A stretch of 64,000 nt of DNA from Fervidobacterium sp. UBA5837 (GTDB taxonomy: Bacteria > Thermotogota > Thermotogae > Thermotogales > Fervidobacteriaceae): positions 124,001-188,000 of the forward strand of contig DJGV01000010.1 of assembly GCA_002432805.1 (NCBI GenBank), read 5' to 3'. Under the pieces are notes generated by a model. That model was not told the DNA's origin and did not search any database. It saw nothing but the letters and a program-made list of their open reading frames with translations. Shown piece after piece: positions 35,986 through 44,205 of this stretch (positions within the stretch are counted from its first letter, which is position 1; each line of letters starts with the position of its first letter). A program made the translations under genes and the position numbers.

Positions 35986-37230
35986 TCAATACCTGATGTT
36001 GTAATCGCCGAAGATGGTGTACTTCGTCGTTGTTAAGTCTCTCAATCCAACTGGACCGCGTGCGTGCAGTTTTTGCGTGCTTATACCGATCTCAGCACCC
36101 ATCCCAAACTGGCTCCCATCCGTAAAACGTGTAGATGCGTTGATATAAACTGCAGAAGAATCTATGGAATCGATGAACTTCATTGCATTCGTGTAATTCT
36201 CAGTTAGAATTGCCTCGGAATGCTTTGTAGAGTACTTATTGATGTGAGCAATTGCTTCTTCCAACCCACTTACGACCTTTACGGAAATGATGTAATCCAG
36301 ATACTCCGTGCTCCAATCTTCTTGCGTTGCAGGGACGCACTGTATGATCTCTTGCGTTTGCTCACATCCTCTGATTTCCACATACCTTTCATCGAACAGT
36401 TCTTTCAATTTTGGCAAGAAAACCTGCGCAATTCCTTCATGAACGAGTAGAGTTTCCACAGCATTACATGTGCCAGGCCGTTGAGTTTTTGCATTGTCTA
36501 CTATAGCCAAAGACTTCTCGACATTTGCACTTTCATCGACGAAGATATGACATACACCTGCGCCCGTTTCCAACACTGGAACCTTCGAATTTTGCACAAC
36601 GTATTCTATGAGAGATTTGCCACCACGTGGAATGACGAGGTCTATATAATCTCGCTGTTTTATCAAAAAGTCCACAACTGATCTATCGGTTTGCTCCACC
36701 AATTCCGCCGCGCTTTCAGGCAAATTACTCTTTCTCAACGCAGATTTCATAACATCGACTATAGCCTTGTTGGAATTGATCGCATCAGATCCCCCTTTTA
36801 GCAAGATACAATTGCCAGATTTCAGCGCCAAAATCGTTGTCTCCAACGTAACATTGGGTCGTGACTCGTAGATGACAGAAAGTACTCCGAGTGGGACACG
36901 AGTCTTGTATATCTTCAATCCATCTTCACGCACATACGAATCGACCACCTCGCCAATGGGGTCTTTTAGTTCGACCACGTCGTTACAGGCATCCACCATT
37001 TCATCGATTCTTCTATAATTCAGAACCAACCTATCGATCAGAGACTCTTTCATGCCTTTTTGCCTTGCACTTTCGACATCTTTTGAATTCTCAGCGAGTA
37101 TATATTCCCTATTTGCCAAAATCTCGTCAGCTATAAGTTTCAGTGCATCGTTCCTATCTCTTGCCTTGGATGTTGAAAGGATCTTAGACGCATCTTTAAG
37201 AAGTGATAATTTCTTCAATACATCATCCAT
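35986..37230 (-). CDS. proA: Gamma-glutamyl phosphate reductase
   Basis: A 414-residue NADPH-dependent reductase making glutamate semialdehyde. The catalytic Cys is in QRPGTCNAVETLLV. Other markers are VPLGVLSVIYESRPNVT, LVIPRGGKSLIEYV, VYINASTRFTDGSQFGMGAEIGISTQKLHARGP. GGGGGGAAG precedes ATG 37230. First gene of the proline operon, reading away from a gene-poor stretch. Confidence 0.95.
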   Translation of the reverse strand: MDDVLKKLSLLKDASKILSTSKARDRNDALKLIADEILANREYILAENSKDVESARQKGMKESLIDRLVLNYRRIDEMVDACNDVVELKDPIGEVVDSYVREDGLKIYKTRVPLGVLSVIYESRPNVTLETTILALKSGNCILLKGGSDAINSNKAIVDVMKSALRKSNLPESAAELVEQTDRSVVDFLIKQRDYIDLVIPRGGKSLIEYVVQNSKVPVLETGAGVCHIFVDESANVEKSLAIVDNAKTQRPGTCNAVETLLVHEGIAQVFLPKLKELFDERYVEIRGCEQTQEIIQCVPATQEDWSTEYLDYIISVKVVSGLEEAIAHINKYSTKHSEAILTENYTNAMKFIDSIDSSAVYINASTRFTDGSQFGMGAEIGISTQKLHARGPVGLRDLTTTKYTIFGDYNIRY

Positions 37231-38069
37231 ACTCTTCCCCCCTCAGTTAACAGCATCAATGTTTAGCAACCAAATCCTCTAAATTTTCGATATTATACCA
37301 CGCACATAACAGTTTTCTGCAATTACATAGCCTATTAGAAAACCAAATCACAAAATTCTACCAAATTCCGCTTTGTAAACGGTTCACTTAAGAATTGTGA
37401 AAAAACTCCGCGTGCATTTATGCCACGCAGAGTTTACCGCTTTTCTTCATTTACTGCATCAGATTTTGAACCTAGTTAACACAATTAGAACATCACAAAC
37501 TTCATTAAACCACCGTATAGGAGGAAACAAGGATATCGAAAATTCCCAAAACTGTGCATTTCCATTGAGCAACATTGTTGTAATCTATAGTGACCACGAA
37601 TACTTAATTACATCTAAATCATCTATTGCTGACGCTTCCGATTCTTTGATTAGTGACTTCTCGTACAGAGAGCATATCTTTGACAGACCTTCTTGAAACG
37701 TCTGAAAAGCAGATATAGTATCTTTTCCCTGATTCTACTCCACCTCCAGTTTTTATCCGAAAAGATAAGAACCACCACGAATAGAAATGTCCCCTATAAC
37801 CTCATAAGAATTAGGAAACTATCACTTCGATAATATTCAAATATACGCAGAATATATGCAATTATGCTAATTTTGATGCATCTAATCATGAGGTGGGCAT
37901 TAAATAAAGGGGAAATGAGAGATGCAATGACTGCTACGCAAAAAATAGGGGCACCAAAAATCCTCTTTTTGTCGTTTATTCATAACACATTCAGAGTTTT
38001 CTCGTTTTTCGCAAGTGTCAAAGTCGGAAAGAACAAATCAAAATCAAAGGTATACATGGGATAGTAGTA
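37231..38069. other. Gene-poor region between SIMPL gene and proA
   Basis: An 839-bp stretch, long for this genome. It holds a minus-strand terminator-like hairpin (37403-37435) that lies over 600 bp from the nearest upstream gene. On the minus strand a stop-to-stop frame (37588-37734) reads like a helical protein fragment (FQTFQEGLSKICSLYEKSL) and may be the decayed remainder of a lost gene. Plus-strand frames here have no convincing starts or similarity. Confidence 0.4.
37403..37435 (-). terminator. Terminator-like hairpin with no adjacent gene
   Basis: Stem AAACTCCGCGTG / CACGCAGAGTTT (one mismatch). On the minus strand it runs into TTTTTTCACAATT. The same 13 bases follow the hairpin at 57928-57960. 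Confidence 0.55.
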
Positions 38070-38783
38070 TCATTTCAACAAAAAGACAGCTCTTACCGTT
38101 ACCATTACCTCTTTCTCTATGGTTGCGGTGTCATAGCTTCCGTAGTCACTCACTTCTGTTGAGTTTGGAGCAAGCACTTGCACGACACCCATGCTCGCGG
38201 ATTTTAGACTGCCTACTTTCTTCCCTGAACTTTGAGCGATCTTCTCTGCCCTTGCCTTGGCATCGTTCATGGCCTCTGTGAGCAGACTTACTCTTAAATC
38301 TGGCAATTTAGAGTAGTAGTATTCCAAAGACTGAGTAGAGAAATTAACACCCTCATCGAGCAATTCTTGGAAATTCTTGGCTAAAGTGGTAATCTTTTCA
38401 AGATCCTCCGACTGCATCTCCACAGTCTGCCTTAAAATAGTCTCTTTTAAATCTTGCTGATTGCTATAAATCCAAGGTCGTTCTACAGAAACAGGTGAAA
38501 TTACGAGTGTTTTCGTATCGATTCCATTCTTTTTGTAAAATTCCAAGATGAGATTCAAGTCGTTGCTCATCCTTCTATAACCATCTTTGAGATTCTCCTC
38601 GGGAATAGTTGTACTAAATGCCGCAGTCCATCTAACAATATCGGAAGTTACCCTCATTCTTGCCGAACCTACGACGCTAAGCGTATTATCCATAGCCTTC
38701 ACTCTATAAAAAGTCTCAGATACAATAAGTGTACCCGCGATGAAACATAAACCTATGATTATTGCCCAAAGAGTGTTTTTCAC
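38070..38783 (-). CDS. SIMPL (DUF541) domain exported protein
   Basis: A 237-residue protein with one N-terminal helix (LWAIIIGLCFIAGTLIVSETFY) acting as signal or anchor. The rest matches the SIMPL/DUF541 layout: LSVVGSARMRVTSDIVRWTAAFSTT, KKNGIDTKTLVISPVSVERPW, LLTEAMNDAKARAEKIAQSSGKKVGSLKSAS and a final VMVTVRAVFLLK strand. Members are periplasmic and linked to stress or export in some bacteria; the molecular role is unknown. GTG start behind AAGGAGG. Confidence 0.88.
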   Translation of the reverse strand: MKNTLWAIIIGLCFIAGTLIVSETFYRVKAMDNTLSVVGSARMRVTSDIVRWTAAFSTTIPEENLKDGYRRMSNDLNLILEFYKKNGIDTKTLVISPVSVERPWIYSNQQDLKETILRQTVEMQSEDLEKITTLAKNFQELLDEGVNFSTQSLEYYYSKLPDLRVSLLTEAMNDAKARAEKIAQSSGKKVGSLKSASMGVVQVLAPNSTEVSDYGSYDTATIEKEVMVTVRAVFLLK

Positions 38784-38993
38784 AGTACCATCCTCCTTTT
38801 AAATCAAAATCAACTTTGGAAAACTGTGCTTGACTCGATGAAAAAAATCACTAACCTACATGAATTTTAACTCCTTTTTCGTTATTTTACAAACTTGACT
38901 TTGGGTAAGATAGACCGATAGCTAGGTATGTTTACGAAGAAATGTTCAGATTTGGGCATATTGCGAGTTATTGTGATACATGGCCTATCATAG

Positions 38994-39095
38994 AGATAAA
39001 ATCGATGCGTACCGTTTTAGCAGTACGCATCGATCATATTCATCAGTTCCACACACCTGGGGGGGTAGGGTATGAAGTTTTTTGTTTCAAACTAC
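38994..39095 (-). ncRNA. Candidate short RNA under the 11-bp repeat promoter
   Basis: On the minus strand the last unit of the repeat array contains TAAGAT (39107-39102), a plausible -10 identical to that of the sister array at 58833. A start near 39095 would give an RNA of about 100 nt ending at the 12-bp hairpin 39001-39034 and TTTTATC. Inside is an 8-codon frame (MNMIDAYC, 39043-39017) behind AGGTGTG. It could be a regulatory RNA, a leader, or a relic of a lost gene. Confidence 0.35.
39001..39034 (-). terminator. Perfect 12-bp hairpin, terminator-like on the minus strand
   Basis: ATCGATGCGTAC / GTACGCATCGAT with a 10-nt loop, followed by TTTATC on the minus strand. It could end the GH3 operon (134 bp away) or the short RNA. 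Confidence 0.6.
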
Positions 39096-39100
39096 AAATA

Positions 39101-39155
39101 TATCTTACTCAGTAATGCTTAATGTGTACTTAGAATATACTTAGAGTCTGCTGAG
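39101..39155 (-). repeat. Array of five 11-bp direct repeats (response-regulator-type operator), copy A
   Basis: Read on the minus strand: CTCAGCAGACT, CTAAGTATATT, CTAAGTACACA, TTAAGCATTAC, TGAGTAAGATA, exactly 11 bp each. Core YTAAG. The last unit includes the likely -10 (TAAGAT). The whole block matches copy B (58833-58887) closely over about 60 bp. This phasing is typical of OmpR/PhoB-family binding. Confidence 0.65.
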
Positions 39156-39168
39156 AGTTTTTGTTATA

Positions 39169-41448
39169 CTATTCTATTCCCTCATTCAATGTTTTTAATA
39201 TACTTTCCAACATCTCTTCTGTCATGTATCCACCACCGAAGTTGACTGCCGCTCTGATCGGTTGATATCTTAACCAACCTTGGAATATATCTTTCAGTGC
39301 CTTTTCATCATTTTCCGATAGTTTGCCTGCTTGTTGCATTTTTTCAATGAGGTCCATTACTATTTGGTATCCTTTTGGATCATCCACTATATCGCCTATG
39401 TATGAGTTTCTGTGGAATCTTTTCTTTAGTTGGACTGTAGAGTTCACTATTACTTTCTCTCTAAAAACTATATCACGAGAGGATCTACCAACAAGTATCT
39501 CAAACTCGCCACTCTCCACGTGCCAGTCTTTCAGTTCCGTGTTGTAATATGCAAAAGCACGTTTATCTAATATAAAGTTCACTGTCTTCTCTTCGCCAGG
39601 TTCTAGTTCGACCTTTTCAAATCCCTTTAGTTCCTTTTCCGGCCTGTTGACTGTACTTTCAGAGTCTCTCACGTAGAGTTGGACTATTTCTTTTCCTTTG
39701 ACATTTCCTGTGTTCTTTACTTTTACTCTCACTTCAACTGTTTCATCGTCGTTCATTTCTCTTCTGCTAATCCACATGTTGCTGTATTCAAACGTTGTGT
39801 AGCTCAGACCATGACCAAATGGAAAGAGTGGTTCCATCTGTTTTTTGTCGTAGTATCTGTATCCAACGAATATACCTTCTCTGTACTCTACTCTGTCACC
39901 CTCGCCTGGGAAGTTGAGGTATGATGGGTTATCACTTAGTTTTTTCGGGAATGTTTCTGCCAACTTTCCCGATGGATTGACGATACCAAAGAGTATGTCT
40001 GCAACCGCTCCACCTGATGCTTGACCACCAAGGTAGCTCTCCAAAATGCCTTTCACCGAATTGACCCAAGGCATCTCAACAGGTGAACCGTTGCTCAATA
40101 CAACGACTACGTTCGGTTGTACTTTTACAATTTCTTGTATCAGTAAATTGTGGGCCTCTGGTAGTGACATGTGTTTCCTGTCGTACCCTTCGGATTCGTA
40201 ATGTTCTGGAAGTCCTGCAAATACAATGGCAACATTTGAATTCTTAGCTATTTCAACAGCCTTTTGGATTAAGGATTGGTCAATCTCCTCGCTGTCCATT
40301 TTGTAACCGTCTTCGTACAATACTTCTGCATTGCCTTGCACTATTTTCTGAATCTCTTCAAATGCATTGTCAATTTTTGTTGGATTGACGTGCGAGCTGC
40401 CACCGCCTTGATATCTTGGTTGCTTTGAAAATGCACCTATTACTGCTATCTTCCCTTCTTTTCTCAACGGTAGTATCTTGTCATCGTTCTTCAATAGTAC
40501 CATACTCTCGCTTGCTATTCTCCTTGCCAACTTGTGATGTGCGTCTTTATCGTACGTTGCGCCAGGTTTTCTGCTATCTATCACCTTAAAGACTATATTC
40601 AAGATTCGTTCAACTGTATCGTCGAGGATTTTCTCATCGAGCTTTCCAGATTTGACTGCTTCTACGATCAGTTTGTCTCTATTTCCAAAGCTCGTTGGCA
40701 TTTCAACGTCAAGCCCTGCGATCAATCCTTTGACTCTATCGTTCACAGCACCCCAGTCTGAGACTACGAATCCCTCAAATCCCCAATCGTCTTTGAGTAC
40801 GTCTCTGAGCAGGTACTTGTTTTCGGATGCCAAATCACCGTTGACAGAATTGTACGAGCACATCACAGTCCACGGTTTACCATTTTTTACAGCGAATTCG
40901 AAGTTTGCCAAATATATCTCTCTTAATGTTCGTTCATCGATTATCTCATCAACCGTCATTCTTCTGTGTTCCTGATTGTTTGCAGCAAAGTGCTTAAGCG
41001 AGGTACCTACTCCCTCTTCTTGCACGCCTTTTATGTAAGCTGTAGCCATCTGCGTTGAGAGGTATGGGTCTTCCGATAGATATTCGAAGTTACGCCCACA
41101 CAGCGGTGATCTTTTGATGTTTATTGCTGGGCCCAAGATTATATCGACACCGTTTGCTTGACACTCTTTTGCCAATGCCTTCCCCATCTCTTCAATCAAC
41201 TTTCTATCCCAAGAACTGGCAGTTGTAACTGCAGTTGGGAAGCAAGTTGAAGGGATGCTTGGTCCCAATTGCTTTTCTTCCGGGGTCTCTGGTTCTTTTC
41301 TCAATCCGTGCGGCCCATCTGACATCCTAATAGAAGGTATACCGAGCCTTTCGATTGGTTTTGTACGCCAGTTGTCTAATCCCGAGCAAAGGCTTGCCTT
41401 TTCCTCCAGGGTCATCTGAGAAACCAGTTTCTTTACATCTCTTTCCAT
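39169..41448 (-). CDS. GH3 beta-glucosidase (cytoplasmic)
   Basis: A 759-residue family-3 glycoside hydrolase releasing glucose from beta-linked oligosaccharides. N-terminal TIM-barrel with LGPAINIKRSPLCGRNFEYLSEDPYLS, KHFAANNQEHRR and nucleophile Asp231 in GFVVSDWGAV. The second domain has VIGAFSKQPRYQGGGSSHVNP and LPEHYESEGYDRKHMSLP (acid/base Glu region). A C-terminal Fn3-like domain (FPFGHGLSYTTFEYSN, VKVKNTGNVKGKEIVQLYV) follows. No signal peptide. ATG 41448 follows AAGGAGG; upstream ATG 41481 is not supported. Last gene of the beta-glucan locus. Confidence 0.95.
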   Translation of the reverse strand: MERDVKKLVSQMTLEEKASLCSGLDNWRTKPIERLGIPSIRMSDGPHGLRKEPETPEEKQLGPSIPSTCFPTAVTTASSWDRKLIEEMGKALAKECQANGVDIILGPAINIKRSPLCGRNFEYLSEDPYLSTQMATAYIKGVQEEGVGTSLKHFAANNQEHRRMTVDEIIDERTLREIYLANFEFAVKNGKPWTVMCSYNSVNGDLASENKYLLRDVLKDDWGFEGFVVSDWGAVNDRVKGLIAGLDVEMPTSFGNRDKLIVEAVKSGKLDEKILDDTVERILNIVFKVIDSRKPGATYDKDAHHKLARRIASESMVLLKNDDKILPLRKEGKIAVIGAFSKQPRYQGGGSSHVNPTKIDNAFEEIQKIVQGNAEVLYEDGYKMDSEEIDQSLIQKAVEIAKNSNVAIVFAGLPEHYESEGYDRKHMSLPEAHNLLIQEIVKVQPNVVVVLSNGSPVEMPWVNSVKGILESYLGGQASGGAVADILFGIVNPSGKLAETFPKKLSDNPSYLNFPGEGDRVEYREGIFVGYRYYDKKQMEPLFPFGHGLSYTTFEYSNMWISRREMNDDETVEVRVKVKNTGNVKGKEIVQLYVRDSESTVNRPEKELKGFEKVELEPGEEKTVNFILDKRAFAYYNTELKDWHVESGEFEILVGRSSRDIVFREKVIVNSTVQLKKRFHRNSYIGDIVDDPKGYQIVMDLIEKMQQAGKLSENDEKALKDIFQGWLRYQPIRAAVNFGGGYMTEEMLESILKTLNEGIE

Positions 41449-41495
41449 GACACAACCTCCTTCTTCTGTATGAGTGTACAATTAGTTGCTATTCA

Positions 41496-42383
41496 TCACT
41501 CTTTCGAGTAGATCCGTATGTAATCTACGTACATGGCCTGTGGGAACTTCGTTGTTTGGTCTGGATATCCGGGCCAATACCCGCCAACTGCTACGTTTAG
41601 TATGATGAAGAATGGTTTATCGAATACCCACTTTGCCATATAACGGTTTTCTATTGTTTCTCTGCTTACTTTGTGGTAGTTTACATCGTTCACATACCAT
41701 CTTATCTCATTTTCGTCCCATTCTAATGCAAATGTGTAAAATGTTTGTGAAAAATCTTTCTGCGATTCGTCCAGTATTCTGTACGGTTTTGATATACCCT
41801 TTGCCCCGGAATATCCTGGTCCATGTACTGTGCCATATACCGTCTTTGTATCGTGTCCCAAGTATTCCATGATATCTATCTCGCCACACGATGGCCAACC
41901 TACTTTGTCTATATCCTCACCAAGTAACCAAATAGCTGGCCACAGACCTTTCCCGACAGGTAATTTTGCACGTACCTCTATTCTACCGTACTTGATGCTG
42001 ACTTTGCCTTGTGTTATCATCCTCGTGGATGTGTAGTTGTAAGTACCATATTGATCTTTTATGTTCTCTTTTCGTGCCTCTATCACGAGCATACCATCCG
42101 AAATATACCAGTTTTTATCTGTGTAGTATTCAAGCTCACCATTTCCCCAACCTGGGTTTCCTTTTTTCTGTCCATTTCCAATTTCGAATGTCCAGAATTT
42201 TGCAATATTCTTATCATCGTTGAACTCTTCTGACCATACGAGCTTCATACTATCTAGCAATTTATCCTTCACCTTCCCCTGTGAGTTTTGTGAATCAACT
42301 GTATTTGAATCACCGAATACGAAAATTCCTGATAGAATCAAGATAGCAAGCACAACCCAAGCAAATCTTTTGGTACGTTCCAT
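41496..42383 (-). CDS. GH16 endo-beta-1,3-glucanase (laminarinase), exported
   Basis: A 295-residue secreted glucanase. The signal sequence (RFAWVVLAILILSGIFVFG) is followed by a single GH16 domain. Catalytic motif GEIDIMEYLGH (Glu168, Asp170, Glu173), of the ExDxxE laminarinase type. Supporting: WSEEFND, YYTDKNWYISDGMLVIEA, YGRIEVRAKLPVGKGLWPAIWLLG, WPSC and KPFFIILNVAVGGYWPGYPD. No carbohydrate-binding module, unlike some Thermotoga Lam16 proteins. 47 bp upstream of the GH3 gene. Confidence 0.95.
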   Translation of the reverse strand: MERTKRFAWVVLAILILSGIFVFGDSNTVDSQNSQGKVKDKLLDSMKLVWSEEFNDDKNIAKFWTFEIGNGQKKGNPGWGNGELEYYTDKNWYISDGMLVIEARKENIKDQYGTYNYTSTRMITQGKVSIKYGRIEVRAKLPVGKGLWPAIWLLGEDIDKVGWPSCGEIDIMEYLGHDTKTVYGTVHGPGYSGAKGISKPYRILDESQKDFSQTFYTFALEWDENEIRWYVNDVNYHKVSRETIENRYMAKWVFDKPFFIILNVAVGGYWPGYPDQTTKFPQAMYVDYIRIYSKE

Positions 42384-42438
42384 ACCTCCCAGCCTCCTTC
42401 CATTCTGAAGTTACTGGATTATTGAGCAAATTCAAAAT

Positions 42439-43326
42439 CTATTCACCAGTTATACCGGCACGCTCGATACCTTCAACAAATCTTCTTTGCAAAATGGTGT
42501 AGACTATAAGCAAAGGTATGATTGTTATGAGTGTTGCAGCCATGCGAATACCTTCGTTTATCCTGTTCTCAACACTAGCATCTCTTGTCGGAAACATAGC
42601 TGTGTACCTGTTTACGAAATCTCTGAGCATGACGGGCAGTGTTTTTATGTTATCACCGTTGAAGACAGCAGCCATGTAGGTCTCGTTCCAATACCACACG
42701 AATGAAAATAGGAACGTGACTACGATCATTGGAATTGACATGGGTAATATCACCTTGTAGAATATCTCGAATCTATTTGCACCATCTATCTCAGCAGCTT
42801 CTTCAAATGCAATTGGGATCATACTGAAGAATCTATAGTACAACAAAATGAATATGGAACTCTTGACCCCTTGACCAAGTATTGCCGGTAGGAATGTCGA
42901 CCAAGGCGTTCCAACAAGTTTTAACCTTGCAAAGAGTATATATTTTGGCACGTACGTCACCTGTACAGGTATTATGAATGCCGCAATGACAAAGAAGAAT
43001 ATCAATCGCTTCAATGGAAATTCAAATCTAGCAAGTCCGTAGGCGACAAGTGCGGTAACTATTGTCTGGAAGATTGCTGGAATGATTGACATCTCTATAC
43101 TATCCCATATCGAATTTGGCACGTCCAATACCTTCCAAGCAGTCTTGAAGTTGTCTGAATAGAGCTCAGTAGGTATCCAAGAAACGATCGGGTTTGCCAG
43201 GTCTCTCATACTCATGAAACTGATTGAAACCATGTATATCAGTGGATGGAGATATGCATAGGCTATGCCAAGTAAGATGATAAATATCACAATTTTTGTT
43301 ATTAGGCCTTTTGTTTTCCTACTCAC
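42439..43326 (-). CDS. Sugar ABC transporter permease (MalG-like, CUT1)
   Basis: A protein of about 295 residues with six helices. MalG-type features: LHPLIYMVSISFMS, ARFEFPLKRLIFFFVIAAFIIPVQVTYVPKYILF and EAA loop FEEAAEIDGANRFEIFYKVILPMSIP, then WNETYMAAVF. I chose GTG 43326 behind GGGAGGCG; an upstream ATG at 43362 overlaps the preceding gene and has no ribosome site. Pairs with the MalF-like permease 25 bp upstream. Confidence 0.93.
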   Translation of the reverse strand: MSRKTKGLITKIVIFIILLGIAYAYLHPLIYMVSISFMSMRDLANPIVSWIPTELYSDNFKTAWKVLDVPNSIWDSIEMSIIPAIFQTIVTALVAYGLARFEFPLKRLIFFFVIAAFIIPVQVTYVPKYILFARLKLVGTPWSTFLPAILGQGVKSSIFILLYYRFFSMIPIAFEEAAEIDGANRFEIFYKVILPMSIPMIVVTFLFSFVWYWNETYMAAVFNGDNIKTLPVMLRDFVNRYTAMFPTRDASVENRINEGIRMAATLITIIPLLIVYTILQRRFVEGIERAGITGE

Positions 43327-43351
43327 AAACTCGCCTCCCAATATCAAAATA

Positions 43352-44203
43352 TTACAGGGCACGCCTTCTATCCCTGAGTAATAATAATGCTATCAATATG
43401 AAACCGAGCGTAGTCAAAAAATGTATCCAAGCCAAAGCAGATGAGTAAGCGTATGGCCTTTGGAAATTGAACATGTTCGTTGCAATGCTTGTGTTTATGG
43501 GATTGTTTGGGAAAGAAGATAAATCCACTATTGTGTAAATTGAATTTACCAAGACAAATGGTTTTATGAGTGGCAATATTATCTTCCAGAATATAACCCA
43601 AGCATTCGCACCGTCTATCTGCGCGGCTTCGTATATATTCGTACTGATCCTCTGAAGTCCCGCCAAGAAGAACACGATCTGTACACCGGAGAACCATAGG
43701 ATCGTAATTAAGTTATCGAAGATGTAGAGAAATGGAAAGTTTATGAATGATGGTAGTGTACTCAAGAACCTGTACACAAAGAAACTGTTTGGATCAACTA
43801 TCGATAAAGCCCTATTAGTCAATAGTTCTGAAAGTACTGGTCCACTTATGATCACAACCGGTAAAAAATATACGGCCCTGAAGAACGTCCTGCCAAAGAA
43901 CGCTTGATTGAGCAGAATTGCTATTATGAGCGAGAATATGATGATCAGCGGCACGGAAAGACCGATGTCTATCAAAGATTGTACGTACAGAGTTGGGAAC
44001 TGAGTGTCCACTCTGAACGCATAGTTGTAGTGTTTGAACCCAACGAATGTGGTCTTTATTCCCTCAACAGAGAAGTTCACATCTTGGAAACTCAAGAATA
44101 GTGAGTAGAACAATGGATAGATCGTCAATAATATGAAACCAATGAGCCACGGCATCACAAAGATATAGCCAGTTATTGCTCTTCTCGTCTTTTTTTTCAT
44201 CAT
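43352..44203 (-). CDS. Sugar ABC transporter permease (MalF-like, CUT1)
   Basis: A protein of about 283 residues beginning MMKKKTRRAITGYIFVMPWLIGFILLTIYPLFYSLFLSFQDV, the usual CUT1 first-permease start. EAA loop IYEAAQIDGANAWVIFWKIILPLIKP. Start ATG 44203 behind AAGGAAG, 2 bp after the DUF5696 stop, implying tight coupling with that gene. Confidence 0.93.
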   Translation of the reverse strand: MMKKKTRRAITGYIFVMPWLIGFILLTIYPLFYSLFLSFQDVNFSVEGIKTTFVGFKHYNYAFRVDTQFPTLYVQSLIDIGLSVPLIIIFSLIIAILLNQAFFGRTFFRAVYFLPVVIISGPVLSELLTNRALSIVDPNSFFVYRFLSTLPSFINFPFLYIFDNLITILWFSGVQIVFFLAGLQRISTNIYEAAQIDGANAWVIFWKIILPLIKPFVLVNSIYTIVDLSSFPNNPINTSIATNMFNFQRPYAYSSALAWIHFLTTLGFILIALLLLRDRRRAL

Positions 44204-44205
44204 TG

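Larger units (their letters stand above)
38784..39168. other. Intergenic region with repeat array and hairpin
   Basis: 385 bp between GH3 and SIMPL genes. It contains an 11-bp repeat array (39101-39155), a predicted short transcript (38994-39095) and a strong hairpin (39001-39034), described separately. The remainder (38784-38993) is AT-rich leader of the SIMPL gene without a clear promoter. Confidence 0.5.

Noticed and set aside
37397..37696. 99-codon plus-strand frame
   Set aside because: Begins inside the terminator-like hairpin without a ribosome site; composition does not look coding.
37864..38064. 66-codon plus-strand frame with AAAGGGG before an internal ATG
   Set aside because: Composition is unlike the neighbours and ends antisense to the SIMPL gene region; no family seen. 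Kept only as a note.
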